From Candidatus Borrarchaeum weybense (GTDB lineage Archaea > Asgardarchaeota > Sifarchaeia > Borrarchaeales > Borrarchaeaceae): a stretch of 64,000 bases of DNA. The translations under genes were made by a program, and so were the position numbers. A model generated the notes under the pieces. The model was not told the DNA's origin. It searched no databases and saw only the letters and a list, made by a program, of their open reading frames with translations. The DNA is taken from contig JAHQJS010000006.1 in the NCBI GenBank assembly GCA_019057385.1, positions 889,038 through 953,037 of the forward strand, written 5' to 3'. Every line of letters begins with the position of its first letter. Positions within the stretch are counted from its first letter, which is position 1. Shown here one piece after another: positions 19,433 to 28,422 of this stretch.

Positions 19433-20614
19433 CTACATACTGAACGTTCGAATCAGCAAGATCAGGCTGAAGGCCATCACAGTAATTATTACTATACCCT
19501 CATAGACGTCCAATTGTTCATCATCAAGTATCGATGTCTTAATGAGATAAACGACCGCTACCCCCACTGCAAGTTGAAAAATTATCGCTGGGTCCAAAGG
19601 TATCAATGCAATAACGCCAATGAAACCGATAATCAGCGTGTAGCTCTGAAGCACCCCAGACAATGTATTTCCTAAAGCCAGATGTAATTGTCCTTTCCTT
19701 GCGCTAATTAATGCTATTGCATGCTCGGGAATAGAACCCGATGCTCCAATTAAAACAGAAATGATGATAATTGGTATCGTTGGATTAAACTCGATAAAGA
19801 TTTCAACGCTATGTGTAATCAATTCAGCACCAATGCCAATCCCTGCAAAGCCTATGATTAATAAAGCTGCGGTTGCTTTCTTAGATAATTTATGTACGTG
19901 GACGTCGTGAGCTTCTTCTTTTTCAGCTTCTTGTGCTTTAGCTTGTTTCAAAGGTTTTCCAAAGAAGATATACACTATGTAAAGAACGTAGGTAAGTAAA
20001 AGAATCGCCGCAGCTTCCCTGGGAAGAAATTCCTTACCTGGCTGTAAGAAGAGGAGGTATTCAGCTATCCCTAAAATCAAAACCAACCCAAGCATAACGA
20101 CGGTAGCACGCATGAGGTCGCTTTCAACTACTATAACTGCTTTCGGCACCTTCATGTGCGACGAATGTGCTTGTCTTGCTCCTACAAAGATCACTATGCC
20201 CACAAGGAGCACGTTAAATAGTGCGGCAGCGAACACTAGAAGAACTGCAAATTCGGTCAGAGAAGGATTGTTCGTGACTGCGCCTCTATATGCAGAAAGT
20301 CCCGCAAGAGCCAATTCAGGGGTGTTAGAGGCTATAGATGAAAGAACACCTGCTACATAAGCACCAACACCAAGAAAACTATAGGCTAATGATTCAATGC
20401 CTTTTACTGCAATTTCAGACATTCGAAGGGCACACCATATACCAAGAATGATCCCTAAAATCATAAGAGCATATGATGCGTTGAACAAGTTGAATGCGCT
20501 GTGGGTAATGAACATAAAAAGATAGATAACACCAAGTACTAATACAATGGATAATTCTTTTACTCCAAATCCTAGCAAATCCCAAGTTGAGTGTTTATCA
20601 GTTTCATTTGTCAA
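19433..20614 (-). CDS. cation antiporter, CaCA superfamily (Ca2+/H+ or Na+/Ca2+ exchanger)
   Basis: About 393 residues with 10-11 hydrophobic helices in two inverted halves. Each half carries the ion-binding alpha repeat: SSIASNTPELALA in the first and ASGSIPEHAIALISA in the second, with the conserved glutamates. A charged loop rich in Glu, Lys and His (about residues 225-245) separates the halves. These features place it in the cation/Ca2+ exchanger superfamily. The TTG at 20614 sits 8 bases after GGGGAG; a GTG 21 codons upstream has no ribosome site. It converges on the prenyl synthase gene. Confidence 0.8.
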   Translation of the reverse strand: MTNETDKHSTWDLLGFGVKELSIVLVLGVIYLFMFITHSAFNLFNASYALMILGIILGIWCALRMSEIAVKGIESLAYSFLGVGAYVAGVLSSIASNTPELALAGLSAYRGAVTNNPSLTEFAVLLVFAAALFNVLLVGIVIFVGARQAHSSHMKVPKAVIVVESDLMRATVVMLGLVLILGIAEYLLFLQPGKEFLPREAAAILLLTYVLYIVYIFFGKPLKQAKAQEAEKEEAHDVHVHKLSKKATAALLIIGFAGIGIGAELITHSVEIFIEFNPTIPIIIISVLIGASGSIPEHAIALISARKGQLHLALGNTLSGVLQSYTLIIGFIGVIALIPLDPAIIFQLAVGVAVVYLIKTSILDDEQLDVYEGIVIITVMAFSLILLIRTFSM

Positions 20615-20882
20615 AGTTGTACTCCCCTTAATGAACAACTCTAGTTTTCTTTTACTTGCGTTATGAAAATAGCTCACGCATCTTATTTAACTTATTCGGA
20701 TTCATTTGTAGGGTAATTGAATAAATTGCTTTAAACTAAACTCCTAAAAGAAATAAAGAATAAACCAAGATGTTTTCCAAAAAAAAGAAAATGAATTGCA
20801 ATTTAATGAAAGAAGAGCGAATTTTCTTTTTAGTAAAAAGAATGATATGCTTCTTCTAGGCTTTTAAATGTGATTTAATTGA

Positions 20883-21374
20883 CTATCCAATCGGTGCACC
20901 ATGTGCTAGGCTATATTTGTAGATATAGTCGAACCATTCATCTTCGGCAATAGTTTCTTTTTCGATTATGAACTTGCTAATCGTTTTAAGTAATTCATGA
21001 TGGCGGTGTTCATCTGCGATGATCGTCTCTAGTAAAAATTTAACTTTCTGGTCCTTTGGGCTGTCCCCGATTTTACTGAGTATTTCCTCGTATTGTTTCA
21101 TGGCTTTTTCTTCATTTTCTATATGAATTTTGATATCCCTATTTAGAACAGCATTATCTTCGTCGCTAATGGCAGGTGAAAAGTCTAACAGTCCTGTTAT
21201 TGCTCTAAATACTAAAGCATGTTTCATTGAGTCGAAAGCAACTCCTCGCAGAAGTTCTTTTAGCAAAAGATTTTGTAGAGCATCAGTACTTTTATTAACA
21301 GCTTGTACAATTTGTTCTTCAAACGCAATAGATTTCTCACATTGCGCTTTTAGTTCTTCTTTGCTTAATGACAA
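20883..21374 (-). CDS. ferritin-like (rubrerythrin-type) protein
   Basis: A 163-residue all-helical protein with metal-ligand patterns spaced as in ferritin-like four-helix bundles: an early Glu in FEEQIVQ, Met/His in SMKHAL, Glu residues in HIENEEKAMKQYEEI, and the DEHRHHELL segment. Such proteins bind a di-iron centre and work in peroxide handling or iron storage. No rubredoxin domain is attached. The start is TTG after a perfect GGAGGT. A single gene; the function beyond the fold is inferred. Confidence 0.7.
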   Translation of the reverse strand: MSLSKEELKAQCEKSIAFEEQIVQAVNKSTDALQNLLLKELLRGVAFDSMKHALVFRAITGLLDFSPAISDEDNAVLNRDIKIHIENEEKAMKQYEEILSKIGDSPKDQKVKFLLETIIADEHRHHELLKTISKFIIEKETIAEDEWFDYIYKYSLAHGAPIG

Positions 21375-21535
21375 TTTTTTACCTCCAATATAATGGGTTT
21401 TTACCCTACTCTTCTATGACTTATTTCCTATGTTTATAGTGAGTAACAAATAACTTTTTCGTTTGTGGTGTTTTAGTCTAAAGAAGCTTTTCAAAGTTAT
21501 ATTCAAGAAAAAAAATCAAAAATGTCGTACGTTTA

Positions 21536-22033
21536 TTATAGCGAACTGCCGCAATTTGGACAAAACACAGAGCCCGAAGGTATCTTCTCACCACAGTACG
21601 GACAGAACTTCTGAGCAACACTCTCTGTTTCAATCACTGGTTGAGGTGTTGTTTGAGATGTCTCTGTACCAATTATAACTTCGCCAGAAGCATGGTCAAA
21701 TGTTGTTTTAATTCTTCCTTCTGTTCTTAGATCCACTATCGCATCTCTCACATCATCTTCTTTCATATTCAGTTCGGATGCCAATTGTCCAATCGTTACA
21801 CGAGTGTATGATCTAAGAGCTGATAAAACAGCATTTTTAGCACGTGATCGCTGGACAGTTGCACTTATAGCAATTAGTAACAAGATTCCTCCGGGGATTA
21901 ACATCCATGGACTTCCATAAAAACCTGGGCGTATAAGATTGATAAGTGAAACAGCAATGAAGATGATTCCAATGATAAAAAGCACATAGGGGATAGAATT
22001 ATAATGCAGGCGATGCCTACGACCACGACCCAA
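21536..22033 (-). CDS. membrane-anchored winged-helix/zinc-ribbon protein
   Basis: A 165-residue protein with a basic N-terminus, two hydrophobic helices (about 15-35 and 45-62), a helical winged-helix-like segment (TIGQLASELNMKEDDVRDAIVDLRTEGRI), and a C-terminal zinc ribbon CPYCGEKIPSGSVFCPNCG. It may sense or regulate at the membrane. The start is uncertain: TTG at 22033 has GGAG ten bases upstream, while GTG at 22045 overlaps that site. No named family is recognised. Confidence 0.65.
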   Translation of the reverse strand: MGRGRRHRLHYNSIPYVLFIIGIIFIAVSLINLIRPGFYGSPWMLIPGGILLLIAISATVQRSRAKNAVLSALRSYTRVTIGQLASELNMKEDDVRDAIVDLRTEGRIKTTFDHASGEVIIGTETSQTTPQPVIETESVAQKFCPYCGEKIPSGSVFCPNCGSSL

Positions 22034-22187
22034 TTTTCTTCTCACTCCTTTTTGAAAGTCTGTTGTAATTATTATATTAGAAATTCTTTCCCATTTTCGT
22101 TCATATATATTTTTATTTTAACTTAATCGGCGGGAAGTCCAGAAGAATTAAATACTCACAAATTCCAATCTTAAGCTCGAAACGGAG

Positions 22188-22781
22188 ATGGTATTCTTGT
22201 TCCCTGGAAGCATTTTATCTGAAGATTTTTTCGAGAGAGATCCAGAGATCGTAGCAAAGGAACTATTAGGTAAAAAATTGATTAGAAAATTGGATAAGAC
22301 TTTCCTAGAAGGGATAATAGTAGAAACTGAGGTCTATTACGGCTTAGATGATCCTGCTTCTCGAGCTTATCATGGCAAGAAAGATTATAATATAATGATG
22401 TGGAAAGAGCCGGGAATAGTCTTTATCTATAATGTCCACAAGTATTGGATGTTCAATATAGTTGCTCACAAACCTAGTCAAATTGGGGCTGTTTTAATAA
22501 GGGCTCTTGAGCCGACTAAAGGAATAGAATTTATGTTAGTGCATAGGCCCGTTAAAAAAGAGATTGATTTAACGAATGGTCCTGGAAAACTTACTATTGC
22601 TCTGAAAATCGATAAGAGTTTAAATGGGATCCCAGTTACTTCTGAAAGCCAAATTATGATTATAGACAATAAAATGGAATTTAAAATTGGTAGTTCGTAC
22701 AGAATAGGTGTAAAGAAGGATTTACAGAGAAAACTAAGATTCTACATCAAAGGGAATAAATTTGTTTCTAGGAAGGAGTAG
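22188..22781 (+). CDS. DNA-3-methyladenine glycosylase (AAG/MPG family)
   Basis: A 197-residue monofunctional base-excision glycosylase that removes alkylated purines such as 3-methyladenine. Family motifs are plain: ELLGKKLIRK near residue 25, IIVETEVYYGLDDPASRAYHGK with the catalytic glutamate, VFIYNVHKYWMFNIV, AVLIRALEPTKG, and LTNGPGKLTIAL. Length matches the family. It is a single gene on the plus strand. Confidence 0.9.
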   Translation: MVFLFPGSILSEDFFERDPEIVAKELLGKKLIRKLDKTFLEGIIVETEVYYGLDDPASRAYHGKKDYNIMMWKEPGIVFIYNVHKYWMFNIVAHKPSQIGAVLIRALEPTKGIEFMLVHRPVKKEIDLTNGPGKLTIALKIDKSLNGIPVTSESQIMIIDNKMEFKIGSSYRIGVKKDLQRKLRFYIKGNKFVSRKE

Positions 22782-22901
22782 CTAATATTATGGACTTCAC
22801 GATTGGGAAATTAATTAGAAACGCAGTTATATTTAGATAACTAATATTGCAAAAAAAACGACAAAATTCTATTTTCTAAATAATTGAAGGTTGAAAGGAA
22901 A

Positions 22902-23198
22902 ATGAAAGACGCATTTGACACTATTTCAGAGAATTTGATCGGCAAAGAAATCACTTTAGTTGGCCAAGCTGTTGATTGTAAAGCAGCAGCATGTCTAAAA
23001 TTAAAAAATGATATCGTTGTATATATCCCGAATTTAGATTTTTGGAATTCCGAATTTTTTGGAAAAACCGTTTATGTAACTGGAATACTCCAATGGGAAA
23101 AAATTATCCCTGACCCCATCATTGACGAAAACGGAGCAATAAGTACAGGTGCAGAAGGTGACCAGCTCATTTTAGAAAACGCAAAATGGGAATTATGA
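22902..23198 (+). CDS. hypothetical beta-rich protein (98 aa)
   Basis: A short protein predicted mostly as beta strands (EITLVGQAVDCK, DIVVYIPNLDFW, KTVYVTGILQWEKIIPDP, DQLILENAKWEL), resembling an OB-type barrel. I recognise no family. The ATG at 22902 follows GAAAGGAAA; a TTG 18 bases upstream has no ribosome site. It sits ahead of the regulator at 23265 and may be co-transcribed with it. Confidence 0.6.
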   Translation: MKDAFDTISENLIGKEITLVGQAVDCKAAACLKLKNDIVVYIPNLDFWNSEFFGKTVYVTGILQWEKIIPDPIIDENGAISTGAEGDQLILENAKWEL

Positions 23199-23264
23199 AA
23201 ACAACAGTAAATAGAAACTTGTTTTTCACAAAAGTGAGATGGGGATACAAAAATAAGTCCTGAG

Positions 23265-23549
23265 ATGCTAACGAGGCGTGAAAAAATCAAAAGGATTTTA
23301 CAAGAGGATAGATTTACAGATATTGACGAATTAGTTATGGAATTTGATATTTATGATAAAAAGTTGCTTATTACCGATCTTCAACATATAGAACGCTCGT
23401 TAAAACGGCTTCCTCAAAAATTGATTATGAAACCTGCTCAATGTCAAGAATGTGGGTTTACTTTTGAAAACAAGAGAATAAAATATCCTTCAAAATGTCC
23501 AAAATGTAAGGGACAAAGAATCCTCTCTCCTCAGTTCAAAATATTGTAA
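23265..23549 (+). CDS. HTH/zinc-ribbon transcriptional regulator (COG3357-like)
   Basis: A 94-residue protein with an N-terminal helix-turn-helix-like half (about 1-55, LTRREKIKRILQEDRFTDIDEL) and a C-terminal zinc ribbon CQECGFTFENKRIKYPSKCPKC. This is the layout of a small archaeal family annotated as predicted transcriptional regulators (COG3357). It lies next to a thiamine-linked locus, but its target is unknown. Confidence 0.75.
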   Translation: MLTRREKIKRILQEDRFTDIDELVMEFDIYDKKLLITDLQHIERSLKRLPQKLIMKPAQCQECGFTFENKRIKYPSKCPKCKGQRILSPQFKIL

Positions 23550-23596
23550 TGGTGTAACCTTAACTCTCTCAAAAATAAAAAGAAGGAAGGCATGAG

Positions 23597-24259
23597 TTAA
23601 AGTAGGATGCCGGCTAACGGAGCTAAGATTATTAGAATCCATGAAATTATTATGGCTACTAAAGACGGATAAAGTAGTTTCTTTTTCAATTGCTCGTTAT
23701 CAGCAAAGCCAAAATAGTCGTCGAAATACTTGGCTTCGAAGATTCTTCTCAGCGCGGCAATGCAACCAATAGCAGGAATAATCCAGATCGCGTCTATGAT
23801 AGTAAATGCCACGATTACGCCGAATCCAGGGCCGAATAGATAGGTATCCGCCAAAACAAATGCTCCTGTTTCCCAAAGTACACCGATTATCATTGCAAAG
23901 ATTTCCCATTTTCCACTATTACCGTTTTTATGCCGTAATTTGCCAACAATAAATGCTTCTGCACCTCTTACGGCAACTATTCCTGGAATAAAGACGGCTG
24001 GAAATCCTAGCAAAGCCGTTAAGTAGAGTAAGCCAACAAATTGACCGATACAGATCACAGGAGTTGCAAAACTAGGACCATATAAAATGGCAATTGCGAA
24101 GATTAGAACAGATGATGCGTCAATACTGCCAAGGGGGATTGGCATTGGTATCGTGAGTATTTTGAGGAACGCTACCAGCGATGACAGGATCGCGATTTGT
24201 GCGATAAGAAATGCTGTTGACTCTAATGTTGAATTGCTATAGGATTTTGATTCACTCAT
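23597..24259 (-). CDS. ECF transporter S-component (substrate-binding membrane subunit)
   Basis: About 220 residues with six hydrophobic helices. The first strand-like region LGSIDASSVLIFAIAILYGP matches the start of ECF S-components, the subunits that bind a vitamin or metal and dock on a shared EcfAT energy module. No EcfA or EcfT lies in the window. I start at ATG 24259: the TATA boxes at 24313-24334 leave no room for the upstream GTG at 24325. The divergent neighbours (PurM-like, ThiN) point to thiamine or a precursor as substrate, an inference from context. Confidence 0.7.
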   Translation of the reverse strand: MSESKSYSNSTLESTAFLIAQIAILSSLVAFLKILTIPMPIPLGSIDASSVLIFAIAILYGPSFATPVICIGQFVGLLYLTALLGFPAVFIPGIVAVRGAEAFIVGKLRHKNGNSGKWEIFAMIIGVLWETGAFVLADTYLFGPGFGVIVAFTIIDAIWIIPAIGCIAALRRIFEAKYFDDYFGFADNEQLKKKLLYPSLVAIIISWILIILAPLAGILL

Positions 24260-24277
24260 TATTAACAACCCGCCAAC

Positions 24278-24297
24278 TAATGTGGCATACCACATTA
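24278..24297. promoter_or_regulatory. perfect 8-bp palindrome, candidate operator
   Basis: TAATGTGG, a 4-base spacer CATA, then CCACATTA: an exact inverted repeat with 8-bp arms. It sits between the ECF S-component start and its TATA boxes, where a repressor would cover the transcription start. A thiamine-responsive regulator is a plausible ligand but unproven. Confidence 0.5.
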
Positions 24298-24312
24298 TAT
24301 GATATAACTCAT

Positions 24313-24334
24313 TTATATAACTCACTTATATATT
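24313..24334. promoter_or_regulatory. divergent TATA boxes, ECF S-component / PurM-like gene
   Basis: Two TATA elements (TATATAA at 24314-24320 and TTATATATT at 24326-24334) lie between the divergent genes. For the minus-strand gene they predict transcription starts near 24290-24304, inside or next to the palindrome. The plus-strand gene may use the same DNA. Confidence 0.4.
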
Positions 24335-24391
24335 GGTAATAAAAACGGGGAACAACTCATATGTACAATAACTACCCAAGAAGGTTAATGT

Positions 24392-25360
24392 ATGAAATTA
24401 CATAAGGGAAAACTCACTTTAAAAGAGCTCCAACGCCTTGTTTTGTCATACATTTCCTCTGTTGAGACTCCACGCCTAGATTTTTCTGTTGCACAAACAG
24501 CGAGCGGCTTTCTAATTTCAGCATCAGATCCTGTCATTGGGGTGCCATTGAATCATTACGGCTTTTTTTCTGTCCATTATTCTGCTGGAGATGTATCACT
24601 CTCTGGTATTAGACCCCAATATTTAATTTTAGGGATTTATTATCCTCCTGGTTTTGATTCAGCTTGGTTAGAAAATAATATGGATATTCTTGGAAAAGAA
24701 GCAAAAAAATATGACATAAAGATCCTAGGTGGGCATACTGGCGCGTATGATGGCCTACAGACTCCTATTTTTTCTACTACTGCGTTTACATTTACAAGTG
24801 AAGAACGAAATATACTTAATCCACAAAATCTGAAGCCAGGAGATTCATTGATAATTGTAGGTCCAGTTACTCGTGAAATTGCATGGGCAGTGGCAAATTT
24901 CAAACCAGTGATATTCTCAGAACACTGTGAAACAAAACCAGAAGATATCGCGTCAGATTTATCATATTTAACAGTCTTAGACTGTGCTATAAAAGCTGCA
25001 GAAAATGGAGCTATTGCAATGCATGATCTGGCTGAAGGAGGCTTGATTACAGCTCTCAATGAATTCGCAAATGCGTCAAGTTTGGGAATAGAACTTGATT
25101 CGGATTTGATACCCTGGGATAATTTAGGGTACACTTTGGTTACAGCGTTAGACGGAGACATTTTTTCAGCATCTTCATTTGGTAGCATACTAATCGGCGC
25201 TAGTAATGAGAATACTGAGGATATTATAAATGCGCTTACGCCTCTAAGACCATGTACAATCGCAGGAAAATTCACTTCAAAGAAAAATATAATTCTGAAA
25301 AAGAACGGAAAGGATCTAGTGATTAAAAAGAAAGAAGATATTTATTCTAGGCTATTTTAA
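24392..25360 (+). CDS. AIR synthase-related protein (PurM/ThiL/HypE fold)
   Basis: A 322-residue member of the PurM-like ATP-binding superfamily, to which ThiL, HypE, SelD and PurM belong. N-terminal fold signals are ISASDPVIGVPLNHYGFF and HYSAGDVSLSGIRP; the C-terminal domain has AMHDLAEGGLITALNEFA, matching the MHDxxEGG pattern. The exact reaction is not set by sequence. Because ThiN and an ECF S-component flank it, a kinase step on a thiamine intermediate is attractive, yet HypE-like or unknown roles are open. It begins an operon with the ThiN gene (31-base gap). Confidence 0.75.
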   Translation: MKLHKGKLTLKELQRLVLSYISSVETPRLDFSVAQTASGFLISASDPVIGVPLNHYGFFSVHYSAGDVSLSGIRPQYLILGIYYPPGFDSAWLENNMDILGKEAKKYDIKILGGHTGAYDGLQTPIFSTTAFTFTSEERNILNPQNLKPGDSLIIVGPVTREIAWAVANFKPVIFSEHCETKPEDIASDLSYLTVLDCAIKAAENGAIAMHDLAEGGLITALNEFANASSLGIELDSDLIPWDNLGYTLVTALDGDIFSASSFGSILIGASNENTEDIINALTPLRPCTIAGKFTSKKNIILKKNGKDLVIKKKEDIYSRLF

Positions 25361-25391
25361 AATATCTTTCAAATTCTATGGGTTGACTTGA

Positions 25392-25952
25392 ATGCCAAAA
25401 AGCGAAAAAAATCAAGATTCAAAGAAAATTATTAGTTCATTACAAGATGCAATTAAAATGCTTGAAGAGTGTAAGGAATTTAGTAAACTAATTCCAGAAG
25501 TTGGCTCAAATATGGTTTACGCTCTTGAGAATGCAAAAACAAGAGAGGATGTAGCTGGGTTAACTGGGCGTATTATAAAAGTAAAGAATCAAGCGACTGC
25601 GGTAGGGGAAGTTGAATTTGGATGGTCAAAATATATGGGATCAGTAATCCTTACTGCTTTGACAATTGATAAAGAGAAGAGGGCTGCAATATCCTTAAGA
25701 AATGATCTGAAGATAGTCTCGGCTTGCAAATCTCTAGGATTAGAACTGATAGAATTTGGGGAAAAAGCACCAGAAAGTTATGTTAAGGAGAAATGTGTTA
25801 CTCCATTCGCATTGTTGACCTTAAAAGAAGTCCCTGATGGTATCTATGATCATGGTGATATAGGAATTGAACCCCTAATCATATTATTTGGAGTTGAGCC
25901 GTTAAACCTTGCTCAAACGGTGTGCAAAGTAGCTAAAGCGTTAGAGGATTGA
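25392..25952 (+). CDS. ThiN-domain protein (thiamine phosphate synthase-like)
   Basis: A 186-residue protein consisting of one ThiN domain. Matches include IPEVGSNMVYALENAKTRED, AGLTGRIIKV, VEFGWSKYMGSVILTAL, RAAISLRNDLKIV and DGIYDHGDIGIEPLIILFG, all ThiN landmarks. In archaea ThiN is the thiamine phosphate synthase domain, usually fused to ThiD; alone or with an HTH domain it can be a regulator. Here it is unfused and has no HTH, so either catalysis or sensing is possible. It sits between the PurM-like gene and a methyltransferase gene 6 bases downstream. Confidence 0.82.
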   Translation: MPKSEKNQDSKKIISSLQDAIKMLEECKEFSKLIPEVGSNMVYALENAKTREDVAGLTGRIIKVKNQATAVGEVEFGWSKYMGSVILTALTIDKEKRAAISLRNDLKIVSACKSLGLELIEFGEKAPESYVKEKCVTPFALLTLKEVPDGIYDHGDIGIEPLIILFGVEPLNLAQTVCKVAKALED

Positions 25953-25958
25953 AGAAAC

Positions 25959-26678
25959 TTGAAACACAAAACTGTTGTGCGTTCGGGATTTAATTCGATT
26001 TCTGGCTTCTATGATTTCTGGTATGACACTCCTCTTGGTGCTTACGCAGATCGAGTAGAAAAACGCGTATTTCAAAGTTTCTTAAGAGATTTGCCCTCAA
26101 ATACTTTGGTGCTTGATCTAGGAACGGGAACTGGTGTCCTTCTACAATTCTTATTGCAGAAAAACTTTGAAGTAATTGGAATTGACTTTTCAAAAGATAT
26201 GATTAGAAAAGCTAATGAAAAAATTGGTAAAAATCAAGGATCACTCGTTCTTGGTGATATTGAAAACTTACCCTTTCAGAATGAAGCTTTTGATATAGTT
26301 TCAGCTATGACAACCTTAGAATTTGTTAATAACGTAGAGAAACTCCTGCAAGAAATTAGGCGAGTTCTTAAATCAGGAGGACAATTCATCTTAGGCGTCC
26401 TTACATCGCTGAGCTCTTGGTCCTTTGATAGGAAAATACGAGGTATAATTTCAAAAGATATTTTTTCGTATGCTAAGTTCTATACTTCTTTTGAACTCAT
26501 AAAATTGCTTAAAGGTGCAAAATTTAGTGAAATAGATATAAAAGGTGCTGTATTTGCCCCTCCGTTTACCCCTAAACGTTTTTTTCCATTTGTAGAGAGA
26601 ATTGAGCAAAAAATCATGGAATCTTCGATTTTACGCATGATTGGTGCGTTTCTTGCAGTCAGGGCAAAAAAAATCTAA
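25959..26678 (+). CDS. SAM-dependent methyltransferase (class I)
   Basis: A 239-residue Rossmann-type methyltransferase. Motif I LVLDLGTGTGVLL (about residues 48-60), motif II VIGIDFSKDMIRKA, motif IV-like LPFQNEAFDIVSAM and post-motif EIRRVLKSGGQFILGV match UbiE/BioC-like small-molecule methyltransferases. Substrate unknown. It starts with TTG six bases after the ThiN stop, so it is probably co-transcribed with the two genes upstream. Confidence 0.8.
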   Translation: MKHKTVVRSGFNSISGFYDFWYDTPLGAYADRVEKRVFQSFLRDLPSNTLVLDLGTGTGVLLQFLLQKNFEVIGIDFSKDMIRKANEKIGKNQGSLVLGDIENLPFQNEAFDIVSAMTTLEFVNNVEKLLQEIRRVLKSGGQFILGVLTSLSSWSFDRKIRGIISKDIFSYAKFYTSFELIKLLKGAKFSEIDIKGAVFAPPFTPKRFFPFVERIEQKIMESSILRMIGAFLAVRAKKI

Positions 26679-26767
26679 TAAAAAATCAGCATCTCCGAAT
26701 TTCCATCTCATATCTATACCTAAGGCTTCAAAGCTTGATAAAAAAAAGAAATGAAGATTTAAGTTTT

Positions 26768-27397
26768 TTACTTCTTGTGATATCGTACCAAGCTAATGAC
26801 AACGAGTGTTGCAACAGAAGCGAAGGCAATCAAGAGCGTACCGAGACATAATCCTCCAGCTGAAGTTAGATTTGCAGTTGTAGAAACTAGTTGAACTTCT
26901 AAACTATCTCCCCGGTCACTGGAACCTTGTGCTTCAAAAAGGATACCAGTACCAGAATCAATCCAAACTTCCATTGTCCATGTTGTACCATCTTCTGTCT
27001 CTTCATAATTTATATTGGCAGCTTCATAGTTGTTTCCATCAAAATTATAATTCTCTGTTGGTGCACCTTCCAATTGCGACTGAGAATATAAAAAGGGTCT
27101 CCAGTCATCGTCAGTTTCTGTACTAGTAAACGTGCTACCGAATAAAGACATTGCCGTTTTGGCCCTGACAGTGCCATCATTAATCTCAAGGATTTCCATC
27201 TGAGTGGTGAATTCTAAGGACCACGTGCTCTCATCTTCCATGACGGTTGTTGCGTCGGTGTCCCATTCCATTGTATCGCCAACTGCTAAATTTCCCCATT
27301 CTCCAGCAGCAACCGTTGTCGTTGCTGTGCTTGTTAAAAGACAGATCACGAAAACGCTGAGAATGCTTAAAAGAATTTTTTCTCTTGTTCTCCCCAT
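26768..27397 (-). CDS. secreted protein with C-terminal membrane anchor, copy 1
   Basis: A 209-residue protein with a signal peptide (ILLSILSVFVICLL, ending TTTVAAG), an acidic extracellular domain of beta type, and a C-terminal helix followed by RYHKK, so an extracytoplasmic domain held by one membrane anchor. The neighbour at 27603 is a paralog with the same signal junction and C-terminus. Function unknown; an acidic, Thr/Ser-rich cell-surface protein. Confidence 0.65.
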   Translation of the reverse strand: MGRTREKILLSILSVFVICLLTSTATTTVAAGEWGNLAVGDTMEWDTDATTVMEDESTWSLEFTTQMEILEINDGTVRAKTAMSLFGSTFTSTETDDDWRPFLYSQSQLEGAPTENYNFDGNNYEAANINYEETEDGTTWTMEVWIDSGTGILFEAQGSSDRGDSLEVQLVSTTANLTSAGGLCLGTLLIAFASVATLVVISLVRYHKK

Positions 27398-27602
27398 GAA
27401 TTTCCCTCATGTGATTTACTTTATTAAAATGAAAATCGTAAAACTGTTTTATACATTTTTTGTGAAAAATAGTCATCCAATAGCAATCTATGTAGTCAAC
27501 TAAAATAAAAAAATGCAATAAGATTTCAACCTTATCTTAAAGCAAGCATATCTCTACGTACCAAAGTGTACAATACTTTGCAAAATAAAAAAAAGTGAAG
27601 AT

Positions 27603-28265
27603 TTAGATTTTTTTCTTCTTTTGGTATCGTACCAAGCTAATGGCAACTAGTGTTGTGACGGAAGCCAAGCTAATAAGGATTGTACCGAAGCATATACCTG
27701 CTTTTGTTAGACTTGCAGTTGTACTTTGTAATTCAATCCATGTTTGGGCTGTTCCACCTGTAGTGAATCGCCATTCGAACAATATTCCAGTGTCTCTATC
27801 AAACCAGAGTTCCAGACTGTCTCCACTAGAATCGACGTATTTGAAGTAGTGTGTCTTATACCGTCCTCCTTTCCAATTGAAATTAGCTTCAGAATAAGTG
27901 CTATCAGCATTTGCTTCAGCATCAGCTTTCATTTGCTGCAAGTAACTCTGAGGATATAGCATGAAGATTATGGCACTCGAATCCGAATATGTACCTTCGT
28001 CAGTGGAACTGGTAGAGTCATAAGTTACTGTAGTTTTATAACTATATGTGAGTACTGTTCCACTAATATCAAGTATCTTGACCTCGATGTACGTAACCGG
28101 ACTGGTAGGATCTGTAGGCTCCCAATCCAATTTCCATGACATTTCGTCTCCAGTTTCTAAATTACCGAAATCTCCCGCAGCAACTGTTGTTGTCGCCGTA
28201 CTGAGTAAAAGACAGACCATAACTACACTGATGATGCTAATAAGAAACTTGCTGTTTCTTCTCAT
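27603..28265 (-). CDS. secreted protein with C-terminal membrane anchor, copy 2
   Basis: About 220 residues, paralogous to 26768-27397. Both share the signal segment STATTTVAAG followed by (E/D)(W/F)GNL..GD, the end ASV.TLV.ISLVRY.KK, and similar middle strands ending DTGILFE. I start at the ATG at 28265; an in-frame ATG nine codons upstream would put charged residues before the signal peptide. Both genes have their own upstream gap of about 150-200 bases. Confidence 0.65.
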   Translation of the reverse strand: MRRNSKFLISIISVVMVCLLLSTATTTVAAGDFGNLETGDEMSWKLDWEPTDPTSPVTYIEVKILDISGTVLTYSYKTTVTYDSTSSTDEGTYSDSSAIIFMLYPQSYLQQMKADAEANADSTYSEANFNWKGGRYKTHYFKYVDSSGDSLELWFDRDTGILFEWRFTTGGTAQTWIELQSTTASLTKAGICFGTILISLASVTTLVAISLVRYQKKKKI

Positions 28266-28422
28266 TATTTTCTCCCTACAATTTATTTTCAAAAAACTAT
28301 TGAATACTGTTGATTTAAAAAAAGGCAGACTTATCCTATAAAAATCTAATAGTCAATTCCTGCGTCCTGTCATATGCAAAAAACAAAATTATTTATCGCA
28401 TTTATATTACAACAGTATCTAG

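Noticed and set aside
24259..24392. TPP riboswitch in the thiamine-like locus
   Set aside because: No match to the conserved CTGAGA or ACCTGA core in either leader; only the palindrome is seen.
24640..25275. 211-codon minus-strand open frame in the PurM-like gene
   Set aside because: Shadow of a gene with clear PurM-fold motifs.
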